Assembly: GCA_025965815.1 (NCBI GenBank)
Contig: JAOPWF010000111.1
Coordinates: 1 to 5,184, forward strand
DNA from: Mycobacterium sp.
GTDB lineage: Bacteria > Actinomycetota > Actinomycetes > Mycobacteriales > Mycobacteriaceae
Direction: 5' to 3'
Length of the DNA stretch: 5,184 nt
Under the pieces are notes generated by a model. The model was not told the origin of the DNA, ran no database searches, and saw only the letters and a list, made by a program, of their open reading frames with translations. Position 1 is the first letter of the stretch. Each line of letters begins with the position of its first letter. This document shows, piece by piece, positions 1 to 5,184 of this stretch. Position numbers and translations under genes: made by a program.

Positions 1-1941
1 CTCGACCAGACCATCGTGGCCACGGCGTTGCCAACCGTGGTCGCCGACCTGGGTGGAGCCGTCCACCAGACGTTGGTGGTGACGAGTTACCTGCTGGCCT
101 CCACGATCGTTACCGCGATCGTCGGCAAGCTCGGCGACCTGTTCGGCCGCAAGGCGGTCTTCCAGGCGTCGGTGCTGTTCTTCCTCGCCGGCTCCGTGCT
201 GTGTGGGCTATCCGGTTCGATGACCATGCTGGTGCTGTCCCGTGCGCTGCAGGGGATCGGCGGCGGCGCCATCCTCGTCACGGCGACCGCGGTGATCGGC
301 GAGGTCATTCCACTGCGCGATCGGGGCCGGTATCAGGGCGCGCTGGGCGCGGTCTTCGGCGTCACCACCGTGATCGGTCCGCTGCTCGGCGGATTCTTCA
401 CCGACCACCTGAGCTGGCGGTGGGCGTTCTGGATCAACGTCCCGGTGGCGGTGGTGGTCTTCTTCGTCGCCGCGGCGGCCATACCCGCGCTGGCCAAGAG
501 TTCGTCGAAACCGCGCATCGACTACGCCGGCATCCTGTTTGTCGGCCTCGGGGCGTCCGGCCTCACACTTGCCACCAGTTGGGGTGGCAGCGAATACGCC
601 TGGACATCGCCGACCATCATCGGCCTGTTCGTGGGGTCGTTCGTGGCGATCGGAATCTTCATCTGGGTGGAAAGCCGGGCCACCGAGCCGATCCTGCCGC
701 TGCGGCTGTTCCGCAGCCCAGTGTTCACCGTCTGCTGTGTGCTCGGGTTCATCGTCGGCTTCGCGATGCTCGGCGCCCTGACGTTCCTGCCCACCTTCAT
801 GCAGTTCGTCGACGGCGTCTCGGCCACCGTGTCGGGACTGCGAACGCTGCCGATGGTCGCGGGTCTGCTGTTGACGTCCATGGGCAGCGGAATCCTGGTG
901 GGCCGCACCGGTCGGTACAAGATCTTCCCAGTCCTGGGGACGGCGATCATGGTCGCGGCGTTCGTCCTGCTGTCCCGGATGGACGCGTCCACGCCCACGT
1001 GGCTGCAGTCGCTGTATCTGTTCATCCTCGGCACCGGCATCGGCCTCTGCATGCAGGTGCTGATCCTGATCGTGCAGAACACCGCGCGGTTCGAAGACCT
1101 CGGTGTGGCGACCTCCGGGGTCACCTTCTTCCGGACGATCGGCAGTTCGTTCGGCGCCGCCATCTTCGGATCGCTGTTCACCAACTTCCTCAAGGACCGA
1201 ATCGGACCCGCGCTGGCGGTCAGCGGCGCGCCACCCGCGGCGGCGCAATCTCCCCAGGCACTGCACCGGCTGCCCCATGAAATGGCCGCTCCGATCGTCA
1301 ATGCCTATGCCGATTCGCTCGACATGGTGTTCCTGTGCGGCGCTCCGGTCGCGCTGGTCGGTTTCATCGTGGCGCTCTTCCTCAAAGAGGTGCCGCTCCG
1401 GGAGATGGAGAACGTCGGTGTGGACCTGGGCGAAGGCTTCGGCATGCCGAGCACCGAGTCCCCGGAGAAGATCCTGGAGATCGCAATCGGGCGGATGGTC
1501 CGCTCGCCGGACATCCGGCTGCGCAACTTCATCGACAAACCCGGCTGCGAACTGGATGTCGCCCGGTTGTGGGCGCTGATGCAGATATATCGCCACGTCC
1601 AGGCAACGGGCTCCGCACCACTGAGCGACATCGCCGAACGTCTGCGGGTACCGCACGAGGTTCTGGAGCCCACGTTCCAGCGGCTGGTCGATACGGGGTA
1701 CGCGCTGCGCACCGGCGACATGTTCTGGCTGACGCAATCCGGTGTCCGTCAGGTGGACTGCATATCCAACGTCATCGTCCAGCGGATCACCGCCCGGCTG
1801 GCCCAGTCGCCGTCCTTCGAGGGCAGGCCCGATCGCGATCAGGTAGAAGCCGCGCTGGAACGCATCGCGCATCGGGTTCTGCTGCAACGCGATTGGGAGG
1901 ACGACCGCTCCCAGCTCGCCGTCACCGGTCCAACAAACTAG
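1..1941 (+). CDS. DHA2-family (14-TMS) MFS drug/metabolite exporter with C-terminal winged-helix-like domain; 5' partial
   Basis: Probable proton-coupled exporter in the inner membrane. The frame is open from base 1, so the true start lies upstream and 646 residues are visible. Residues 1-11 (LDQTIVATALP) are the TM1 signature of 14-helix MFS pumps. Motif A (GKLGDLFGR) is at 42-50, the RALQGIGGG segment at 81-89, motif C with GPLLGG at 126-131, then WRWAFWINVP at 139-148. Hydrophobic segments continue to about residue 461. Beyond the last helix lies a soluble tail of about 180 residues. Its part at 520-600 looks like a winged helix: a helical stretch (LSDIAERLRV), a possible recognition helix (PHEVLEPTFQRLVDTGY) and a wing (GDMFWLTQSG). 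M. tuberculosis Rv1877, about 687 aa by recall and upstream of glnA3, is the likely orthologue. The substrate cannot be told from sequence. Family call strong; DNA binding by the tail is inferred only. Confidence 0.93.
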   Translation, partial: LDQTIVATALPTVVADLGGAVHQTLVVTSYLLASTIVTAIVGKLGDLFGRKAVFQASVLFFLAGSVLCGLSGSMTMLVLSRALQGIGGGAILVTATAVIGEVIPLRDRGRYQGALGAVFGVTTVIGPLLGGFFTDHLSWRWAFWINVPVAVVVFFVAAAAIPALAKSSSKPRIDYAGILFVGLGASGLTLATSWGGSEYAWTSPTIIGLFVGSFVAIGIFIWVESRATEPILPLRLFRSPVFTVCCVLGFIVGFAMLGALTFLPTFMQFVDGVSATVSGLRTLPMVAGLLLTSMGSGILVGRTGRYKIFPVLGTAIMVAAFVLLSRMDASTPTWLQSLYLFILGTGIGLCMQVLILIVQNTARFEDLGVATSGVTFFRTIGSSFGAAIFGSLFTNFLKDRIGPALAVSGAPPAAAQSPQALHRLPHEMAAPIVNAYADSLDMVFLCGAPVALVGFIVALFLKEVPLREMENVGVDLGEGFGMPSTESPEKILEIAIGRMVRSPDIRLRNFIDKPGCELDVARLWALMQIYRHVQATGSAPLSDIAERLRVPHEVLEPTFQRLVDTGYALRTGDMFWLTQSGVRQVDCISNVIVQRITARLAQSPSFEGRPDRDQVEAALERIAHRVLLQRDWEDDRSQLAVTGPTN

Positions 1942-1952
1942 AACGTGTTCCA
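1939..1952. promoter_or_regulatory. KstR-type operator (TnnAACnnGTTnnA)
   Basis: The 14-mer TAGAACGTGTTCCA fits every fixed position of the consensus I recall for the mycobacterial TetR-family sterol repressor KstR, TnnAACnnGTTnnA. It is an inverted repeat of GAAC/GTTC around a 2-bp spacer. It overlaps the TAG stop of the exporter gene and covers the region where a -35 element for the downstream leaderless promoter would lie, a suitable place for repression. A further GAAC at 1953-1956 adds a third alternating half-site. The match is seen; KstR control is inferred, since related TetR regulators use similar AAC/GTT palindromes. Confidence 0.55.
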
Positions 1953-1983
1953 GAACTGCGGCATTCGGCGTACGATGCCGCCA
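1948..1983 (+). promoter_or_regulatory. Putative leaderless promoter of the AhpD-like gene
   Basis: TACGAT at 1971-1976 matches the mycobacterial -10 pattern TAnnnT. If its last T is -7, then +1 is base 1983, the A of the ATG, giving a transcript with no 5' UTR. No Shine-Dalgarno-like purine run precedes this ATG, as expected for a leaderless start. A weak -35 candidate, TTCCAG at 1948-1953, sits 17 bp upstream inside the KstR-type palindrome. The geometry is seen; promoter activity is inferred. Confidence 0.55.
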
Positions 1984-2465
1984 TGAGCAGAATCGGAGCC
2001 TTCGCCGACGACGACGTCGCCGCGTTCGCAGTGAAATCCCCGGAACTCGGTGCGGCGCTTGCCAACTTCAGCCACGTGGTCTATACCAAGGGCCGGCTGC
2101 CGCTGCGGGTTCGCGAGGCCGCGCGCATCGCCATCGCCAACGACAACGAGTGCGTCGTCTGCATGAACACCCGGGATTCAGAAGGTGCCGCCGCCGGAAT
2201 CGACGAGGAGTTCTACTCCCACGCCGCGGAATGGCGTACCTGGCCCGGCTACAGCGCCGCGGAGCGAGCCGCAGCGGAGTTCGCACATCGGTTCGCCATC
2301 AACCACACCGAGCTGCGCGACGACGAAGAGTTCTGGGCGCAGTGCAGCGAGCACTTCTCGGAGGAACTGCTCACCGACCTCGCGTTGTCGTGTGCGATGT
2401 GGCTTGGCATGGGTAGGGTGTTGCGCACCCTCGATATCGGCCAGACGTGCAAGATCACTCTCTGA
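1983..2465 (+). CDS. Carboxymuconolactone decarboxylase / AhpD-fold family protein
   Basis: A 160-residue, all-helical AhpD-fold protein, probably a thiol-dependent peroxidase or reductase of unknown substrate in the cytoplasm. The core signature is REAARIAIANDNECVVCMNTR at about residues 44-64, with the redox pair C57-x-x-C60 and E56 just before it. AhpD itself uses E...CxxCxxxH; here the histidine position is R64, so the proton relay of AhpD is not intact. A second helical segment, YSAAERAAAEFAHRF (90-104), is typical of the family. The ATG at 1983 is chosen because a -10 hexamer lies exactly where a leaderless start would place it. The gene sits between the exporter and the glnA3-like gene, where M. 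tuberculosis has no such gene as far as I recall, so it may be a lineage-specific insertion or a loss elsewhere. Family call firm, substrate unknown. Confidence 0.9.
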   Translation: MSRIGAFADDDVAAFAVKSPELGAALANFSHVVYTKGRLPLRVREAARIAIANDNECVVCMNTRDSEGAAAGIDEEFYSHAAEWRTWPGYSAAERAAAEFAHRFAINHTELRDDEEFWAQCSEHFSEELLTDLALSCAMWLGMGRVLRTLDIGQTCKITL

Positions 2466-2489
2466 CAGGCCGATGACGCTGCGCCGGTA

Positions 2490-2515
2490 AGCGCGGCGAT
2501 CGGGGCCGCCGCGCT
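2490..2515 (+). promoter_or_regulatory. GC-rich hairpin in the glnA3-like leader (terminator or translation-control candidate)
   Basis: AGCGCGGCG (2490-2498) pairs perfectly with CGCCGCGCT (2507-2515): a 9-bp stem, eight of nine pairs G-C, around an 8-nt loop. It ends five bases before the ATG at 2521 and fills much of the 55-bp gap after the AhpD-like gene. No U-tract follows, so it is not a classical intrinsic terminator. It could be a U-less terminator or attenuator, or could limit ribosome access to the glnA3-like start. High GC makes chance pairing possible. Confidence 0.4.
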
Positions 2516-2520
2516 GCACA

Positions 2521-3882
2521 ATGGCAGCCATGGCAGCCAAACCCCTCGCCGCAGCAGCTATCGCCCAACTTCAGGCCGACGGGGTCGCCACGCTCATCGG
2601 CACGGTGGTGAACCCGGCTGGACTGACACACGCGAAGACCGTCCCGTTGCGCCGGATGGGGGCGTTCGCCGATCCCGGTCTCGGAGCCAGCCCGGTGTGG
2701 CACGGCTTCGCGATCGATCAGGCCGGCATCGCGCTCACCGCCGCCATAGGCGTGGTGGGGGACCAGCGCATCCGGATCGATCTCTCGGCGCTGCGCATCA
2801 TCGGCGACGGATTCGCCTGGGCCCCAGGCGCGTTCTTCGACCAGGACGGCACACCGGATCCGCTCTGCAGTCGCGGCACACTGGGCCGGATCGAGGCAAG
2901 GCTGGCGGACGCGGGTATCGCCGCGACGGTCGGCCACGAGATGGAGTTCGTCCTCGTCGGTCCGGACGGCAGCCGCCTGCCGTCCACCATGTGGGCGCAG
3001 TACGGATTGGCCGGCGTGCTCGAACACGAGGGATTCGTCCGGAATGTCACCGACGCCGCCACGAGTTCCGGCATCAGCATCGAGCAGTTTCATCCGGAAT
3101 ACGGGGTGAACCAGTTCGAGATCTCGCTCGCACCCCAGAACCCGGTCGCCGCGGCCGATCAACTGGTGCTGATGCGAATCATCATCGGACGGGCGGCCCG
3201 TCAGCACGGTTTGCGCGTCAGCCTGTCACCCGTTCCGTTCGCCGGCAGCGTCGGATCCGGTGCCCATCAGCACTTCTCGTTGACCAAGGATGGCGCTCCG
3301 CTGCTATCGGGCGGAACCGCTGCCAACGGAATGACGCAGGAAGGCGAATCGGCGGTCGCGGGCGTCCTTGCCGGGCTGCCCGACGCCCAGGGCATCCTCT
3401 GCGGCTCGATCCTGTCCGGCCTCCGGATGCAGCCGGGTTCCTGGGCGGGCGCCTACGCGTGCTGGGGAACGGAGAACCGGGAAGCCGCGGTCCGTTACCT
3501 GACCGGCGGTCGCGAGAACCCCCACGGCGCCAACGTGGAGGTCAAGGTCATCGATCCGTCGGCGAATCCGTACTTCGCGTCGGCGGCGATCCTCGGACTC
3601 GCACTGGACGGCATCGAACGCGGTGCATCGTTGCCGGTCGAGACCACGGTGGACCCCGCCACCCAGACCGATGAGGAACGCGCCGGCGCCGGGACCGTGC
3701 TGCTCCCGTCCACCCAGGCCGCCGTACTGGATGCGCTCGACGGATCTTCGCTGCTGCGTGGCATTCTCGGTGATGCGGCCGTCGACCAGCTGGTGGCGGT
3801 CCGCCGTTACGAGCAGGAAAACTTCGGCGACCTGAATCCCGAGGAGCTCACCGAGAAGTTCCGCATGTCCTGGAGTATGTGA
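2521..3882 (+). CDS. glnA3: GlnA3-type glutamine synthetase-like enzyme (probable gamma-glutamyl-amine ligase)
   Basis: A 453-residue GS-superfamily ligase that would use ATP to activate glutamate and join it to an amine. The C-terminal catalytic domain is complete. Metal-site segments are GHEMEF (E140, E142) and the stretch at 187-202 with H191, E193 and E200. ATP/glutamate-site segments are GSGAHQHFSL (H249, H251), NREAAVR (R320, R325) and EVKVIDPSANPYF (340-352). Two departures from canonical GS stand out: the N-terminal DGSS loop reads GASPVW (residues 55-60), so the ammonium-site Asp is absent, and ExR reads E340-V-K342. There is no Tyr adenylylation motif (NLYDLP). This fits a GlnA3 paralogue rather than the assimilatory enzyme; Streptomyces GlnA3 and GlnA4 glutamylate polyamines and ethanolamine. 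The start is 2521 or 2530 (tandem ATGGCAGCC); the second gives 450 aa, the length I recall for M. tuberculosis GlnA3. The amine substrate is not known. Confidence 0.93.
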   Translation: MAAMAAKPLAAAAIAQLQADGVATLIGTVVNPAGLTHAKTVPLRRMGAFADPGLGASPVWHGFAIDQAGIALTAAIGVVGDQRIRIDLSALRIIGDGFAWAPGAFFDQDGTPDPLCSRGTLGRIEARLADAGIAATVGHEMEFVLVGPDGSRLPSTMWAQYGLAGVLEHEGFVRNVTDAATSSGISIEQFHPEYGVNQFEISLAPQNPVAAADQLVLMRIIIGRAARQHGLRVSLSPVPFAGSVGSGAHQHFSLTKDGAPLLSGGTAANGMTQEGESAVAGVLAGLPDAQGILCGSILSGLRMQPGSWAGAYACWGTENREAAVRYLTGGRENPHGANVEVKVIDPSANPYFASAAILGLALDGIERGASLPVETTVDPATQTDEERAGAGTVLLPSTQAAVLDALDGSSLLRGILGDAAVDQLVAVRRYEQENFGDLNPEELTEKFRMSWSM

Positions 3883-3888
3883 CCGTGT
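3872..3888 (+). promoter_or_regulatory. Ribosome binding site and coupled start of the amidohydrolase gene
   Basis: GGAG at 3872-3875 is the only Shine-Dalgarno-like run here. GTG at 3879 overlaps the glnA3-like stop (GTGA), with only 3 nt between GGAG and the start. A second in-frame GTG at 3885 has a more usual 9-nt spacing and would leave a 2-bp gap. Either arrangement implies translational coupling of the two genes; which GTG is used is open. Confidence 0.5.
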
Positions 3889-4913
3889 CCGGTCTGGCTG
3901 AGCACATCGCAGATGTGCCCCTGGTCGACCATCATGTGCACGGGTACTGGCTGCAGGCCGGTGGCCGGGCCCGCTTCGAAAACGGCCTGAACGAAGGAAA
4001 TGTCGAACCGCTCGCGGCCTTCGACTCGGCGTTCGACACCCAGCTCGGTTTCGCGGTGCGAACACACTGCGCACCGCTGCTCGAGCTGCCCAGGCATGTT
4101 GACCCGCAAGCCTACTGGGAACGTCGTGTGCAGCTCAGCGAGCCCGACCTGGCGCGGCGGTTTCTCTCGGGCGCGGGTGTGTCGGACTGGTTGGTGGACA
4201 CCGGATTATCCGAAGGGGTCGCGGATGTCTCGGGCGTCGCCGCGGCTGCTGGTGGTCATGCCCACGAGGTCGTCCGGTTGGAGACGGTGGCTGACGACGC
4301 CGCCCAGGCCTCCGGCGACTACGCGTCCGCGTTCGAAGACATCCTGCACCGTCGGGCGGTCACCGCGGTCGGGACGAAGTCGATCCCCGGGCGTCGGCTG
4401 ACGGACCGCGTGCTGTTGCGGTTCGGCCTGCATCGCGCGCTGACGCTCGGGAAGCCACTGCAACTGCACGTCGGCTTCGGTGACCGGGACGCTGACCTAC
4501 ACAAGACGAATCCGCTGTACCTGCCGGATTTTCTGCGGCACTCCGGAAACTCCCCAATCACGTTGCTGCACTGCTATCCCTACGAAGGGGAGGCGGGTTA
4601 CCTCGCGCAGGCGTTCAACAACGTCTACATCGACGGCGGCCTGGCCATCAACTACCTCGGCGCACGGTCGCGCGCGTTCATCGCGCGGCTCCGCGAGATG
4701 GCGCCGTTCCGCAACATCCTCTACTCCTCGGACGCCTTCGGTCCGGCGGAACTGCACTATCTGGGAGCAAGGCTCTGGCGCAACGGAATACGTGACACCC
4801 TGCAATGCTTCGTCGACGCGGACGAGTGGAGCGAGGCCGACGCGATCCGGGTTGTCGACCTGATCGCGTACCGCAACGCGGCCCGGATCCTTGGTCTGGC
4901 CGGCCATGAGTGA
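3879..4913 (+). CDS. FluG-like amidohydrolase (amidohydrolase_2 type), with apparent internal in-frame deletion
   Basis: A 344-residue metal-dependent hydrolase of the TIM-barrel amidohydrolase superfamily, expected to cleave an amide or related bond in the cytoplasm. Candidate metal and catalytic residues are the N-terminal HxH (VDHHVH, H19 and H21), K167 in GTKSI, H197 in LQLHVGFGD, H231 in LLHCYPY and D285 in YSSDAFG. The last three segments are characteristic of the FluG-type branch. In homologues I recall, GTKSI leads into an AYR-containing segment of about 35-40 residues before LTDxVLLRFGLH; here only PGRR separates them (169-173). M. tuberculosis Rv1879 is 378 aa by recall, so the 34-residue shortfall agrees. 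The frame is intact on both sides, so this is not a frameshift. The gene overlaps the glnA3-like gene by 4 bp, suggesting a paired function, as the two domains are fused in fungal FluG. The loss may impair activity. Confidence 0.9.
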   Translation: MTVSGLAEHIADVPLVDHHVHGYWLQAGGRARFENGLNEGNVEPLAAFDSAFDTQLGFAVRTHCAPLLELPRHVDPQAYWERRVQLSEPDLARRFLSGAGVSDWLVDTGLSEGVADVSGVAAAAGGHAHEVVRLETVADDAAQASGDYASAFEDILHRRAVTAVGTKSIPGRRLTDRVLLRFGLHRALTLGKPLQLHVGFGDRDADLHKTNPLYLPDFLRHSGNSPITLLHCYPYEGEAGYLAQAFNNVYIDGGLAINYLGARSRAFIARLREMAPFRNILYSSDAFGPAELHYLGARLWRNGIRDTLQCFVDADEWSEADAIRVVDLIAYRNAARILGLAGHE

Positions 4914-5184
4914 CCCAGCGGGCTCGAAGCTGAAGCAGGTCGGCGCCATCCTGCTGGTCGTGCTGCCGCTGTTCGTTCCCGAGGTGATCATCGAGCTCAC
5001 CCCGTTACGGCACGACGCGGGCCTGCTCATCGCCGGCATGCTGCCGGCGATCATCGCCTGGACGTACACCCCGCGCTTGGCGGTTGCATCAATACCATTG
5101 TCGGCGTTGATGAACGGGCTCGCGGTACTGGTGTTCGGGCATCCGGCCGCGACTACGGTCTTCGCGCTCGTCATTGCGATACTG
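4906..5184 (+). CDS. Multi-spanning membrane protein, possibly FUSC-like; 3' partial
   Basis: An open frame of 93 codons from ATG 4906 to the window edge with no stop. After a short basic N-terminus come hydrophobic stretches at about residues 13-32, 37-54 and 57-75, and a fourth beginning at 77, giving at least four inner-membrane helices. The segment PLRHDAGLLIAGMLPAIIAW, with charged residues between helices and small-residue-rich helices, resembles the start of FUSC-type (fusaric acid resistance-like) permeases, but too little is visible to be sure. The start overlaps the amidohydrolase stop by 8 bp (ATGAGTGA), with no clear Shine-Dalgarno sequence, so coupled translation within the operon is likely. 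A transporter here would suit an amine/amide module, importing a substrate or exporting a product. Presence of the gene is well supported; family identity is tentative. Confidence 0.72.
   Translation, partial: MSDPAGSKLKQVGAILLVVLPLFVPEVIIELTPLRHDAGLLIAGMLPAIIAWTYTPRLAVASIPLSALMNGLAVLVFGHPAATTVFALVIAIL

Noticed and set aside
201..1280. Long + strand open frame in another phase within the exporter gene
   Set aside because: Arg/His/Gly-rich shadow translation with no recognisable domain; it lies wholly inside the supported CDS.
208..1887. Long antisense open frame (559 codons) opposite the exporter gene
   Set aside because: Composition is dominated by R, G, D, Q and H repeats with no motif, as expected from the complementary strand of a high-GC gene; the + strand frame has full MFS motifs.
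1942..1982. Intrinsic terminator after the exporter gene
   Set aside because: The inverted repeats here lack a U-tract and coincide with promoter and operator positions, so regulatory sites are the better reading.
2455..3207. Antisense open frame opposite the glnA3-like gene
   Set aside because: No motif, low-complexity charged composition, and complete overlap with a strongly supported enzyme gene.
2521..3882. Main assimilatory glutamine synthetase (GlnA1)
   Set aside because: Lacks the DGSS loop and the NLYDLP adenylylation site, has Lys in place of the active-site Arg, and sits with a FluG-like amidohydrolase and an exporter.
3304..4074. Antisense open frame across the glnA3-like/amidohydrolase junction
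   Set aside because: Spans two well-supported genes and shows Arg-rich shadow composition.
4360..4410. Frameshift as the cause of the short amidohydrolase
   Set aside because: The same frame carries conserved motifs on both sides (GTKSI and LLRFGLH), so the missing stretch is an in-frame absence and the gene is not a frameshifted pseudogene.
4497..5174. Antisense open frame at the right end
   Set aside because: Opposes the conserved metal-site motifs of the amidohydrolase and the membrane protein frame; no family resemblance seen.

Overview
The window is high-GC DNA whose gene content and order match a mycobacterium (Mycobacteriaceae, probably a Mycolicibacterium-type species). From memory, M. 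tuberculosis carries Rv1877 (MFS efflux protein), Rv1878 (glnA3) and Rv1879 (amidohydrolase) as consecutive genes. The same three families appear here in the same order and strand. No search was run, so the taxonomic call rests on recognised protein families and recalled synteny.

All five genes read on the + strand and are tightly packed. (1) Bases 1-1941 hold a 14-helix DHA2-type MFS exporter cut at its N-terminus by the window edge, with a cytosolic C-terminal extension containing a winged-helix-like domain. (2) After 41 bp comes a 160-aa carboxymuconolactone decarboxylase/AhpD-fold protein (1983-2465). It has what looks like its own leaderless promoter and a KstR-type operator that overlaps the MFS stop codon. 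(3) A 55-bp gap with a strong GC hairpin precedes a GlnA3-type glutamine synthetase-like enzyme (2521-3882). (4) A FluG-like amidohydrolase (3879-4913) overlaps it by 4 bp and appears to have lost roughly 35 internal residues. (5) A multi-spanning membrane protein, possibly FUSC-like, starts at 4906, overlaps the amidohydrolase by 8 bp and runs off the right edge.

The GS-like and amidohydrolase genes are two-gene counterparts of the fused fungal protein FluG (amidohydrolase plus GS-like domain). The GS-like protein lacks the ammonium-site aspartate motif and has Lys where canonical GS has an active-site Arg, so it probably ligates glutamate to an amine other than ammonia. A working model, which is inference, is a small amine or amide module: glutamylation by the GS-like enzyme, hydrolysis by the amidohydrolase, and transport by the flanking membrane proteins. 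The AhpD-like gene between exporter and glnA3 is an apparent insertion relative to M. tuberculosis and may answer to a lipid/sterol-responsive TetR-family repressor. There is no gene-free stretch over 300 bp, and I found no RNA genes, mobile elements or CRISPR arrays.
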